In this document: positions 1-9,431 of the stretch, piece by piece | Layout of the letters: the number at the start of each line of letters is the position of its first letter | Numbering within the stretch: the first letter of the stretch is position 1 | DNA from: Candidatus Odoribacter faecigallinarum | GTDB lineage: Bacteria; Bacteroidota; Bacteroidia; Bacteroidales; Marinifilaceae | DNA: 32,523 nucleotides | Reading direction: 5' to 3' | NCBI GenBank assembly: GCA_019114285.1 | Contig: DXFT01000046.1 | Coordinates: 1 to 32,523, forward strand | The notes under the pieces: generated by a model | Told to the model about the DNA's origin: nothing | The model's database searches: none | Seen by the model: only the letters and a program-made list of their open reading frames with translations | Position numbers and translations under genes: made by a program

Positions 1-61
1 GTAATTTATTCTGCTGCAAAAGTTGCAAATTGAAATCAGAATTCAAAGCAAAACTACGATT

Positions 62-1168
62 TTATAATATTTTTGGGATTTCTCTTATCAAATCGTAGCA
101 TGCCCGGCGCAAATAAGGTTCCGGATGCCGGATGGAATCTTCCAAGGAAGAGGCGTATTGCATTAATGTATAGACGTTTTGGAAACCGGGCAAGGGGAGT
201 TCCGCGCAGCCTGCAATGGCGACAACGGGTATCTTCGCTTCATTGCACCGGGAAGCGATGACGCCCGGCAATTTGCCTTGCAGGCTTTGGCTGTCCAATT
301 TTCCTTCACCGGTAATGACGAATCCGGCTTCATGAATCCATTGCCCGAAGCCTGAAATTTGCAGGCAATAATCGGCTCCGGAAACCAGTTTTGCCCCCAA
401 GAGCGAAGAAAAAGCAGCGGCAATGCCCCCTGCCGCTCCGCCTCCCTCTACGGTCAAGGGGTCTATTGCCCGGGCATGGGGTGTCAGCAGGGTTGCATAA
501 TTGCGCAGGTGATTTTCGAGCAAGCCGGTTTGTGAAGGGGTTGCTCCTTTTTGTGGACCAAATACGGCTGCCGCCCCATTTTTTCCACAAAGGGGGTTGG
601 TCACGTCACAGAGCAGCAGGATTTCCGTGTCTTTAAAATTCTTCTTTAGGTTTGTTGTGTCAATCTCTTTTATTTCAATCAGATGATTTCTATATGGAGT
701 AGGAGCTTTCCGGATGTTCATGCCCATTTCTTCCAAAGCTCCTGTTCCGCCGTCTATGCTGGCGCTGCCTCCCACGCCAAGGATGATTTTCGTTATGCCC
801 TGATGCACGATTTCAAGCAGCACTTTGCCCAAGCCGGCGGTATTGGCATTCATGACGTCATATTCAGCCGGTTTCAGGTGTTTTAAACCACAACATGCTG
901 CCAAGTCCACCAAGGCTGTATTGCCGTCCGTATAAAAAGTTGCCCGGTGTTCCCTGCCCAGGGCATCGACTGTAAGGCAGGTCTGGGGAAGGGCGTGCCG
1001 GTAGCATGCCAGGATTCCGGCTGTCCCATCTCCGCCATCGCACATAGGAAGGCAGACGGGACAATATCCGGCACTTTGCAATTCTTCGGCAACAATCCGG
1101 CAAAAATCCGTGGCTGTCAGCGACCCTTTGAAAGCGTTGGGTGCCAGAATGACCTTTTTTTCTTGCAT
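62..1168 (-). CDS. Glycerate kinase (GlxK/GarK family)
   Basis: 368 aa ORF; N-terminus KKVILAPNAFKGSLTA, plus GVGGSASIDGGTGALEEMG, GGGAAGGIAAAF and ITGEGKLDSQSLQGK, typical of glycerate kinases. Confidence 0.95.
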   Translation of the reverse strand: MQEKKVILAPNAFKGSLTATDFCRIVAEELQSAGYCPVCLPMCDGGDGTAGILACYRHALPQTCLTVDALGREHRATFYTDGNTALVDLAACCGLKHLKPAEYDVMNANTAGLGKVLLEIVHQGITKIILGVGGSASIDGGTGALEEMGMNIRKAPTPYRNHLIEIKEIDTTNLKKNFKDTEILLLCDVTNPLCGKNGAAAVFGPQKGATPSQTGLLENHLRNYATLLTPHARAIDPLTVEGGGAAGGIAAAFSSLLGAKLVSGADYCLQISGFGQWIHEAGFVITGEGKLDSQSLQGKLPGVIASRCNEAKIPVVAIAGCAELPLPGFQNVYTLMQYASSLEDSIRHPEPYLRRACYDLIREIPKIL

Positions 1169-1169
1169 G

Positions 1170-2546
1170 TCAATGGATGACTAATAATTTTTCATTGGTG
1201 AGGTCTTGCATTTCGAACAAGTCTCGGTCTGGCCATTCCTCAACGGTGGTCATGGCTTGGGCGACAGCCCGGTTGATGTAGGAAGGAAACCGTGCACCTT
1301 TCCAACAACTTGTATTGGTCAGGAATACCCATGAATAGCCGTCCGGCTGGCGTTTCATCATGGCGCTGGTGCCTGCCAGGGTGCCGCTTCGCATCCATTC
1401 GCCCCTTGAGTTGGTGTTCATCCATCCAATCGGAAGTCCTTCTTCTACATGCCGGGTCATGTATTCAACGGATGCAGGGGAGAGAATGTCCGGAATTGCC
1501 GGGTCATTGTCAATGGCAGCAAGGAAGCGCAAGAGTTCTGAAGGCGAGGCTACCCAACCGCCAGCCCCGTATAAATCTTCTATGTTGTTGCCTCCGTTGC
1601 TGCGGTAAACGTATTTGCCGCTGCCATCGCATGCAAGGATTTGTTCCGCGTTGGGGGCTTCATAATATTTTACTTCATTAGGCAACTTGTCTTCGTACAG
1701 GTTTTTGCCCAAGTGCATGTCAAAACAACCTGCAGGAAGGAGAATGTGTTTTCTGACATAAGTCTCATAGTCTTCTCCCGATACTTTTTCTATTACCTTA
1801 GATAGAATGCCGTAACCAATGTTGGAATAGGCACTTGACTTTCCGGGAGTATATTGTAGCCGTCGGGAGAGGACGAAGCGTATCATGGTATTCAGGTCGG
1901 CAGGTGGGGTAACGTCCATTTTTTTCGCAATGGTCAGCGGACAGAACATCGGGTCGCCGTATGCCTGGGTATATCCGCCCTGGTGGCGTAGCAGTTGTTC
2001 AACAGTAATGTCTTTGCTGCGCTTGTCTTTGATGTCCAAGAACAAGGAATCGTTTAATATGCCTTCCGGGCCAAATACATGGTCGGAGAGGTGTAATTTA
2101 TTCTCTTCCTGTAACTTCATGATGGCAACAGCGGTGATGAGTTTAGACACCGAGGCTATCCGGAATACATGCATGACATCCATGGGGATGCCTGCTTCTT
2201 CGTCGGCATAGCCATAGCCTTTGCTGTAAATTAAACGGTCGTCTTTCATCAAGGCAAATGAAGCTCCTTTCAGTTCCCAACGCTTCATGAATTTTTGGAT
2301 GGCTTTATCAAATTTCTGTGTGATTTCCAATTCGGAATCTTCGTTGTTTATTACTTGGTTTGCAGGAAGTAAAAATATGGAATCTAATATGTCAGTTGAA
2401 GTCGTTATTGTTGTGTCTGGTGTTGCCTGGACTTTGGAGGTGGCTGTTCCTTGCCATGGTTTTATCCAAAGCAATACCCCTATTATGATTGCACCCAGTA
2501 TATATTTTATCATCGTAATAAGCTTTGTTTTTATCGTATTTTGCAT
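1170..2546 (-). CDS. Serine hydrolase, beta-lactamase/class C-like, N-terminal membrane anchor
   Basis: 458 aa; FRIASVSKLITAVAIMKL (SxxK), YSNIGYGIL (YxN); hydrophobic N-terminus MIKYILGAIIIGVLLWIKPW. Confidence 0.9.
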   Translation of the reverse strand: MQNTIKTKLITMIKYILGAIIIGVLLWIKPWQGTATSKVQATPDTTITTSTDILDSIFLLPANQVINNEDSELEITQKFDKAIQKFMKRWELKGASFALMKDDRLIYSKGYGYADEEAGIPMDVMHVFRIASVSKLITAVAIMKLQEENKLHLSDHVFGPEGILNDSLFLDIKDKRSKDITVEQLLRHQGGYTQAYGDPMFCPLTIAKKMDVTPPADLNTMIRFVLSRRLQYTPGKSSAYSNIGYGILSKVIEKVSGEDYETYVRKHILLPAGCFDMHLGKNLYEDKLPNEVKYYEAPNAEQILACDGSGKYVYRSNGGNNIEDLYGAGGWVASPSELLRFLAAIDNDPAIPDILSPASVEYMTRHVEEGLPIGWMNTNSRGEWMRSGTLAGTSAMMKRQPDGYSWVFLTNTSCWKGARFPSYINRAVAQAMTTVEEWPDRDLFEMQDLTNEKLLVIH

Positions 2547-2662
2547 GCCGGAAAAAGGGGACTTTTGCCCCTCTTTCCTGACGGCACAATATTACAAAAA
2601 AGCCGGTAATTATGAAATGACTTTCTTTTCAAAACTTCTTAAAAGATGGTAAAATCAGGCAT

Positions 2663-3445
2663 TTAGCTTTTCAATAAAGCAAAATAATATTCCATCAATT
2701 CCCGTAAAAAGGCGTTGTCTGTATGGTAGCAGATATTATTAATCCGATTAATCGGGAGAATGAGCGGGGATGTTCCGGTCAGGAATGCTGCGTCGTAATC
2801 TTTTAGGGAGTGAAGGTCGATGCGCTTTTCTTCGATGCGGATGGCATGTTCCCGGCAAATATCAAATACCCTTTTTCTGCTGGTTCCGGGGAGTACGTAT
2901 TGAAGTGGCGCGGTGTACAGTACCTTTTCTTTAATAAAAAATACATTGGAACGTGAACCTTCTGTGATATAGCCTTCCCGGTCAACTAACAGAATTTCAT
3001 AAACATGGCATTCTTTCATCAAACGGTTTGCCAAGGAGCGTAAGTCGGTATTGATGTATTTGACTTCCGGGTTTTCACGAACCGCCTCATGGGTGATTGT
3101 CGGGACGCCCTCCTGGTAATCTTTTTCTGTCGGATAAGCATGCGGTATCTGGAAAATATATTCATCCGGTTTGCTCGAATTGAAGTGCAATACATATTTT
3201 ACATTGCCTTCCGTGATGTGGTTCAGTTCAATGAAATGTTGCAATTTTCCAGGGATGTCCAATTGGGAGACGTCTATTTTTATATTTGATTTTTTTAGTG
3301 AATTGTCAAGTCTTAGGATGTTGTCTTTTAAAAATATAGGACTCCCCTCAAAAATGCGTATGACCTCATATATGCTAAGTCCTTTTTCGAAAATATTTTC
3401 GGAAAATCTGTTTTCTGGTTGAATGGTGTTATTTATGAAAATCAT
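2663..3445 (-). CDS. Aminotransferase class IV (PLP-dependent; IlvE/PabC-like)
   Basis: 260 aa; VDREGYITEGSRSNVFFIKEKVLYTAPLQYVLPGTSRKRVFDIC is the class IV signature region. Confidence 0.9.
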   Translation of the reverse strand: MIFINNTIQPENRFSENIFEKGLSIYEVIRIFEGSPIFLKDNILRLDNSLKKSNIKIDVSQLDIPGKLQHFIELNHITEGNVKYVLHFNSSKPDEYIFQIPHAYPTEKDYQEGVPTITHEAVRENPEVKYINTDLRSLANRLMKECHVYEILLVDREGYITEGSRSNVFFIKEKVLYTAPLQYVLPGTSRKRVFDICREHAIRIEEKRIDLHSLKDYDAAFLTGTSPLILPINRINNICYHTDNAFLRELMEYYFALLKS

Positions 3446-3527
3446 GGCTTTTTAACTTTGCCGCAAATTTATATAAAAATCTTCGTTTTCTAATCTCGAT
3501 TATTTGCTTTAATTTTGGGCAGATTCT

Positions 3528-4022
3528 ATGGAAAAAGAAGAGCAAATAAATCGGATTGAGAAATTTTTGGATGAAGTGGTCATCCAGGAATTGGGGAAAG
3601 CGCATCAGGCAGGCTTGACTTATATGCAGTTTGTGTTGATGGGCCAGGCTATTGAAGTGTTGGGCAGTTTACTTGACAATAAGCCGATAAAGGCAAAAGA
3701 TCAATCTGCCAAACGGTTTTCTAATAGCATAAATTGGCTTTTTGGTGGTAGATATCGTTTGTTGAATACAAATAATGTTCTATATGATAAACTTCGCAAC
3801 CAAATGACGCACACATTTATTCCAAGTAATGATATTTTGCTGCGCAATCAGAAAGACAGCCAGGGGGAATATCATCATTTGGAATTTTGGAATGGAAAAT
3901 TGGTATTGGTAAGTGAAGTTTTTTATGAAGATATTTGCAGGGCTTGCCGCCGTTTGCTTCATTTATTGAAAGAAGGAAAGGTGAAACCTAAAAATATAGC
4001 GTTTGAAATATATGAGAAATAA
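3528..4022 (+). CDS. Small protein of unknown function with HEPN-like Rx4H motif
   Basis: 164 aa ORF; LYDKLRNQMTHTF resembles the HEPN signature; preceded by a -7 element TAATTTTG (3510-3517). Confidence 0.75.
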   Translation: MEKEEQINRIEKFLDEVVIQELGKAHQAGLTYMQFVLMGQAIEVLGSLLDNKPIKAKDQSAKRFSNSINWLFGGRYRLLNTNNVLYDKLRNQMTHTFIPSNDILLRNQKDSQGEYHHLEFWNGKLVLVSEVFYEDICRACRRLLHLLKEGKVKPKNIAFEIYEK

Positions 4023-4845
4023 AAGGATTGTTTTAATCGGCGCTGGCAATGTGGCACATGCACTGGCTCCGGCTTTGTTGAAAGCCGGGTTGAATCTTTG
4101 CCAGATTTACAGCCATACGGTGGAGTCAGCCAGGGAATTGGGGATGAAGACGGGGATTACTTACACTTCCGAAACGTATGCCATTTATCCAGATGGCGAT
4201 ATTTATATTTTTTGTGTAAGTGATGATGCCTTACCTTCTTTGATAAAAAGAGTTGTGATAAATCACGATGCGTTGGTGCTTCATACTTCAGGGAGTTTGC
4301 CTTTACAAGTGCTAAAGCCTTTAGGCAAACGTTATGGCGTGTTGTATCCTTTGCAGACTTTTACCAAGAAACGGGTATTGGATTTCTCAGAAATACCTTT
4401 ATGTATTGAGGCAGTAAATCCTGCAACTTTGAAAGACGTAAGGGAATTGGCAGGAATATTGTCTAACCACATAGAAGAAATTTCTTCCGACAGGAGGAAA
4501 ATATTGCATCTGGCAGCCGTATTTGCCAATAATTTTGTCAATCATCTTTATACGCTTGCTGATGGGATTTTGCAGAGGGAAGGATTGGATTTCAATCTGT
4601 TGCGTCCTCTTATCTTTGAAACTGCGCATAAAGTCCTTTCATTTTCGCCAGAACAGGCTCAAACAGGTCCAGCGAAACGTGGGGACGAGGGAATTTTGTC
4701 TATGCATAAAGCGTTATTGAAAAATGACAGCAAATTATTAAATTTGTACACCATTTTGTCGGATTCTATTCGTCAAACGGAACAAAAAAGATTGGAAATA
4801 AAGGCAGAAACGGAGGAAAAAACGTTGATGCCTACTTTATGGTAA
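4012..4845 (+). CDS. Rossmann-like/DUF2520 domain protein
   Basis: MRNKRIVLIGAGNVAHALAPALLKAGLNLCQIYS (Rossmann GxGNVA) and C-terminal AVFANNFVNHLYTLADGIL. The ORF track begins at a TTG (4003); ATG at 4012 is the likelier start. Confidence 0.9.
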   Translation: MRNKRIVLIGAGNVAHALAPALLKAGLNLCQIYSHTVESARELGMKTGITYTSETYAIYPDGDIYIFCVSDDALPSLIKRVVINHDALVLHTSGSLPLQVLKPLGKRYGVLYPLQTFTKKRVLDFSEIPLCIEAVNPATLKDVRELAGILSNHIEEISSDRRKILHLAAVFANNFVNHLYTLADGILQREGLDFNLLRPLIFETAHKVLSFSPEQAQTGPAKRGDEGILSMHKALLKNDSKLLNLYTILSDSIRQTEQKRLEIKAETEEKTLMPTLW

Positions 4846-4846
4846 G

Positions 4847-5401
4847 ATGATTAAATGTAGTGTCAGTATGGGATTTTTTAAAGATGACTTGAAAAAAGTA
4901 AGGGCATTTATTTTTGATGTCGATGGTGTATTGTCTTTGGCTACCCAGAACCTTACACCTGAAGGAGAATTGGTGAGGACTTCATGTACCAAGGATGGTT
5001 ATGCCATTATGTACAGCCTTCGTAAGGGATATATTATTGCCGTCATTTCCGGCGGGGGGGCTCCGGGAGTACGTGAACGTTTGGAAAAATTGGGTTTGAA
5101 ATCGGAAGATATTTATCTGAAAGTGCCGAATAAGCTTGAAGCTTTGGCTGAAATAGTTGCCCGTTATGCTTTGCTGCCGGAAGAGATTCTTTATATGGGC
5201 GATGATATTCCGGATTACAACGTCATGAGCCATGTCGGCGTGCCTGTTTGCCCGGCAGATGCTTGTGAAGAAATCAAATCTATTGCACGGTATATTTCTG
5301 ATGTGACAGGAGGGAATGGTTGTGTCCGGGATGTTATATCGCAAGTATTGAAAGCGCGGGGGGATTGGATGGATACGAGTTGTTATGTGCGCAGCATGTA
5401 A
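4847..5401 (+). CDS. HAD-family phosphatase, KdsC-like (3-deoxy-D-manno-octulosonate-8-P phosphatase-like)
   Basis: 184 aa; FIFDVDGVLS motif I, ISGGGAPGVRERLEKLGL, MGDDIPDYNVM motif IV. Confidence 0.88.
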   Translation: MIKCSVSMGFFKDDLKKVRAFIFDVDGVLSLATQNLTPEGELVRTSCTKDGYAIMYSLRKGYIIAVISGGGAPGVRERLEKLGLKSEDIYLKVPNKLEALAEIVARYALLPEEILYMGDDIPDYNVMSHVGVPVCPADACEEIKSIARYISDVTGGNGCVRDVISQVLKARGDWMDTSCYVRSM

Positions 5402-5410
5402 GTTTTATTT

Positions 5411-6370
5411 TTGTCGCTTATGTTGGAAATTTTGCGCTTGATACGGATTCGAACTCTGGTATATGCTGTTTTTACAATGTGTACCATGCGTTACTGCATC
5501 ATTTTGCCTTTGCTGGCAACATGGGGGTTTGCTTCGCCTGTAACGAACGGGCAGTTTCTGTTGTTGGCAATTGCAATATGTTGCCTGGTATCCGGTGCTT
5601 ATATTATCAATGATTATTTTGATGTAAAGCCGGACCGTGTCTCTGGTGTCCGTACCGTAGTGGTCGGTAAAACTGTCAGCCGTCGTGCAGCCATTACCTT
5701 GCATACGGTTCTGAATGTTGTAGCTGTTGCCATCGCTTTTTATTTAAGTTATATGGCAAGGGCGTGGTGGGTGGCTCTGTTGTTCCTTTTGGTATCAGGA
5801 TTATTGTGGGGGTATTCTTCCATTTTCAAAAAGCATTTCATGACAAGTTATGTTTTGGTTGCTTTCCTTGCAGCGTTGATTCCTTTAAGTTCAGTGGTCT
5901 ATGAAATACCTTTTTTGGAACGGGCATACGCATCCCAGACGGATGAAATAGAATTGCTTTTGAAGGATTTATTTTGTGATCTGCTTATTTTTTCGTGGAT
6001 AGTTTTTCTGAATACCCTTATATATGAAATGAACAAAGACATTTACACGATGGAGGGAGATCGGGAGAATGGAATAAAGACTTTTCCTGTCCGGCATGGG
6101 GTAAAAGGTACGCGTCGCGTATTGACGTTTTTGTCTGTTATTGCCTTGTTGTCAGTAGGTTTTTTGTTTTGGGCGAATTTCGGCTTTTATTGGCAATTGG
6201 TTCTTTACCTCATTGTAGCAGTCCTGTTGCCTTATGTTATTTATATCTGGGCAATTTGTTGCAAGGAGAACCGTTCCCTGCAATTAAATTTGTTGCGTGG
6301 CTTGATGGTAACCAGTATAGGCATCGGCATTTTTTTAATGCCTTTATTTAAAGAACTGTATATGTTTTGA
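5411..6370 (+). CDS. UbiA-family prenyltransferase (geranylgeranylglycerol-phosphate geranylgeranyltransferase-like)
   Basis: 319 aa multi-TM; SGAYIINDYFDVKPDRV (NDxxDxxxD) and NKDIYTMEGDRENGIKTFPVRHG second Asp motif. Confidence 0.9.
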   Translation: MSLMLEILRLIRIRTLVYAVFTMCTMRYCIILPLLATWGFASPVTNGQFLLLAIAICCLVSGAYIINDYFDVKPDRVSGVRTVVVGKTVSRRAAITLHTVLNVVAVAIAFYLSYMARAWWVALLFLLVSGLLWGYSSIFKKHFMTSYVLVAFLAALIPLSSVVYEIPFLERAYASQTDEIELLLKDLFCDLLIFSWIVFLNTLIYEMNKDIYTMEGDRENGIKTFPVRHGVKGTRRVLTFLSVIALLSVGFLFWANFGFYWQLVLYLIVAVLLPYVIYIWAICCKENRSLQLNLLRGLMVTSIGIGIFLMPLFKELYMF

Positions 6371-6373
6371 TTT

Positions 6374-6940
6374 ATGACAGAGTATAAGTTAGTTTTAGCT
6401 TCAGCATCACCGCGTCGCCGTCAATTATTGGAAGGCGCAGGTTTCCATTTTGACATCCGTTTGAAGCCGGTGGAGGAGCATTGGGAAGAAGGCATGGCGC
6501 CGGAACATGTGCCGGAATACCTTGCCCGTTTAAAGGCTGCTGCCTTTGCAGGAGATTTGCAAGCCAATGAATTGTTGATTACGGCAGATACAGTGGTTTG
6601 CCTGAATGGGGAAATTTTAGGAAAACCTGCCGGAAGGAACGAGGCGGTCATGATGTTGCGTAAATTGTCCGGGTGTAAACACACTGTTGTCACGGGGGTC
6701 TGTTTGACGACCGTGGAGCGTCAGAAATCCTTTTCTGTTTCTACGGATGTCTATTTTAAGGATTTGCTGGAAGAAGAAATCAGTTATTATGTTGACCGTT
6801 ACCAGCCTTTTGACAAGGCTGGTGCATACGGCATCCAAGAATGGATAGGTTACATTGGAATACAAAGGATTGAAGGCTCCTTTTATAATGTTATGGGATT
6901 GCCTGTACAAAGGCTTTATGAAGAATTGAAACATTTTTAA
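6374..6940 (+). CDS. maf: Maf family nucleotide pyrophosphatase
   Basis: 188 aa; LASASPRRRQLLEGAGFHFDI, ITADTVVCLNGEILGKP, DKAGAYGIQEW. Confidence 0.95.
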   Translation: MTEYKLVLASASPRRRQLLEGAGFHFDIRLKPVEEHWEEGMAPEHVPEYLARLKAAAFAGDLQANELLITADTVVCLNGEILGKPAGRNEAVMMLRKLSGCKHTVVTGVCLTTVERQKSFSVSTDVYFKDLLEEEISYYVDRYQPFDKAGAYGIQEWIGYIGIQRIEGSFYNVMGLPVQRLYEELKHF

Positions 6941-6956
6941 TACAAAGAATAAGTCC

Positions 6957-9113
6957 ATGAAGAAAAAATCAATGCTCGTTGCAATGGCACTGCTCTTAGG
7001 ATGGATGGGGTGCCGCGCAGATGAAGGGATGTGGATTCCCATGCTGCTTAAAAAGTATAACATTGAAGACATGCAGAAACAGGGATTTAAATTGACTGCT
7101 GAGGATGTCTATAGTATTAATCAGGCATCGTTGAAGGATGCTGTTGTGGGATTGGGAAGGGAAGGCTATCCTTTTTCTCATTTCTGCACGGCAGAGATTA
7201 TCAGCGATGAAGGCTTGATGGTGACCAACCACCATTGCGCATTTGATATGATTCAATCCCATAGTAGTTTGGAACATAATTATTTGCGGGATGGATTTTG
7301 GGCAAAGGACAAGCAAGATGAGTTGGCTAATCCTGGCATTACGGCTTCTATTTTAGTACGCATGGAAGATGTTACTGACAGGATTAATGCCCAATTGACC
7401 CCGGAAATGAGTGCGGAGGAAAGGAATGCCAAAATTAAACAAGTAGCGGCAAGGTTGGAAGCCGAGGCGGTGAAAGGTACAAACCTGCAAGCTAACATTA
7501 AGCCTTATTTTAATGGGAACCAGTATTTCATGTCTGTATTTAAGATTTACAAGGACGTGCGTCTTGTTGGTGCTCCCCCTTCAGCAGTCGGCAAATTTGG
7601 CGGAGATACGGATAATTGGGTATGGCCTCGCCATACCGGTGATTTTTCCGTATTGCGCATTTATGCCGGGAAAGATAATGAACCTGCAAACTATTCTCCG
7701 GATAATCAGCCTTACAAGCCTTCCACGTTCTTTAAAATTTCCACGAAAGGTTTAAAGGAAGGGGATTTTACCATGGTGTTCGGTTATCCTGGTACGACGA
7801 AAGAATACCTGACTTCTTATGCCGTAGAACAAATACAGGATATTGAGAATCCTCATAAAATAGCCATCCGTACAGCAAAATTGAACATTATAAATGCTGC
7901 AATGGAATCAGACGAATTGTTGCGCATCAAATACGCAGCGAAAGCTGCCAGTGTTGCCAACTCCTGGAAGAAATGGCAAGGGGAGATAAAAGGTTTGAAG
8001 CGTTTTAATACAGTGGAGAAGAAACAACAGGAAGAACAAGCGTTCCGGCAATGGGCAGCAGGAAAGCCCGCCTATGCCCACCTTTTGGACCAATATAAAT
8101 CACTTTACGATAAGAGGAAAGATTTGATACTTGCACAGGCTTATCTGACAGAAGCAGGCAAACAGGGGGCTGAAATTGTCATGTGGAGTGCTAAGGTGTA
8201 TAATACCCTTGGCAGCAAAGAATTTATTAATAATCCGGAACAGATAAGGGAAAGAATCAAGGCTGCTGCAAAAGAATTTTATAAAGATTATGACCCTGCT
8301 ACCGATTGCAAGATACTTGTGGAAATGTTGAAACTGTATAATGAAAACCTTCCTGCTGCCTGGATTCCAGCAGAAGTGCAGGCTGCAATTGCCAAAAAAG
8401 GGGTAGAGGCATACGCTGCATCTCTCTTTAAAAATTCAGTCTTTGCTTCCGAGGAGGCTTTCAATGCTTTTATTGACAAAGTGGATGGCAAGTCATGCCG
8501 TAAATTGGAAAAGGACCCTGCTTATTATCTTTATCATTCCATAGACCTTTTTTATGCGGATAACATCTATCCGGAGTTGTCGCGTATTGAAAATGAAGTA
8601 AAGGTGCTGGATAAGACTTGGCTGGCTGCCCAGATGGAGATGCATCCCGACAAGCATTTTTATGCGGACGCCAATTCCACGTTAAGAGTGGCGTATGGTA
8701 AAGTGCAAGGATATGTTCCTTGTGATGCCGTTTATTATAAACATTTTACGACTTTGGCAGGCATTATGGAAAAGGACAATCCTGAAATTTACGATTATGA
8801 TGTGCCGCAACGCTTAAGGGAAATTTATGAAAAGAAAGACTTTGGCAGATATACCCAAGATGGGGAGGTGCCTGTATGTTTTATTGCCACCAACCATACC
8901 ACAGGAGGTAATTCCGGCAGTCCTGTATTAAATGCGGAAGGGCATTTGATTGGCATTAATTTTGACCGGGCATGGGATGGAGTGATGTCTGATATCCAAT
9001 ATAATCCGGAAATTTGCCGTAATATTTCCGTGGATATCCGTTACGTGCTTTTTATCATTGACAAATTGGCTGGCGCCAGCCATTTAATTGATGAAATGGT
9101 TATTGTAGATTGA
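6957..9113 (+). CDS. dpp11: S46 family peptidase, DPP11-type (Asp/Glu-specific dipeptidyl-peptidase predicted)
   Basis: 718 aa; VTNHHCAFDMIQ catalytic His, GGDTDNWVWPRHTGDF, TGGNSGSPVLNAEGHLIGINFDRAWDG catalytic Ser with Arg at Ser+18. Confidence 0.93.
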   Translation: MKKKSMLVAMALLLGWMGCRADEGMWIPMLLKKYNIEDMQKQGFKLTAEDVYSINQASLKDAVVGLGREGYPFSHFCTAEIISDEGLMVTNHHCAFDMIQSHSSLEHNYLRDGFWAKDKQDELANPGITASILVRMEDVTDRINAQLTPEMSAEERNAKIKQVAARLEAEAVKGTNLQANIKPYFNGNQYFMSVFKIYKDVRLVGAPPSAVGKFGGDTDNWVWPRHTGDFSVLRIYAGKDNEPANYSPDNQPYKPSTFFKISTKGLKEGDFTMVFGYPGTTKEYLTSYAVEQIQDIENPHKIAIRTAKLNIINAAMESDELLRIKYAAKAASVANSWKKWQGEIKGLKRFNTVEKKQQEEQAFRQWAAGKPAYAHLLDQYKSLYDKRKDLILAQAYLTEAGKQGAEIVMWSAKVYNTLGSKEFINNPEQIRERIKAAAKEFYKDYDPATDCKILVEMLKLYNENLPAAWIPAEVQAAIAKKGVEAYAASLFKNSVFASEEAFNAFIDKVDGKSCRKLEKDPAYYLYHSIDLFYADNIYPELSRIENEVKVLDKTWLAAQMEMHPDKHFYADANSTLRVAYGKVQGYVPCDAVYYKHFTTLAGIMEKDNPEIYDYDVPQRLREIYEKKDFGRYTQDGEVPVCFIATNHTTGGNSGSPVLNAEGHLIGINFDRAWDGVMSDIQYNPEICRNISVDIRYVLFIIDKLAGASHLIDEMVIVD

Positions 9114-9131
9114 ACAGATAAAAAACCAAAG

Positions 9132-9166
9132 AAGTGGGGCTGTATCAAAATAGCCCCACTTTTCTT
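9132..9166 (+). terminator. Rho-independent terminator after S46 peptidase
   Basis: GTGGGGCT...AGCCCCAC hairpin followed by TTTTCTTTT. Confidence 0.8.
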
Positions 9167-9185
9167 TTGCCTTTACATCATTTTT

Positions 9186-9349
9186 ATCGTTAATCGTTCA
9201 TCTTTAACCGTTTTCACGGTGTATTCCCGTTCTGTTCCCGTATCATCCCCGGTTCACTTCTGGTGATACTTTGTTCTTCCTTTGGTTGGCATGGGCGGAG
9301 GAAGGGGGAATTTGAGGGTGTGTTACCTGGATAATGTTTGATTTGGTCC
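9186..9349 (+). repeat. Dispersed intergenic repeat, copy A
   Basis: Aligns with 18401-18568 (reverse strand) and 30920-31080; shared CTGTTCCCGTATCA, TTGGCATGGGCGGAGGAA, GTGTGTTACC, TTTGATTTGGTC blocks; 11-bp phasing. Confidence 0.85.
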
Positions 9350-9372
9350 TGCCTTTTCCGAAGTGATGGCAG

Positions 9373-9407
9373 GCACAAAAAGGGGCATGTCGATTTTGGC
9401 ATGCCCT
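9373..9407 (-). terminator. Terminator for TonB-dependent receptor gene
   Basis: Minus strand GGGCATG...CATGCCC stem followed by TTTTT. Confidence 0.65.
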
Positions 9408-9431
9408 CCTTCTTTCATGTGGTTTCGCAAA

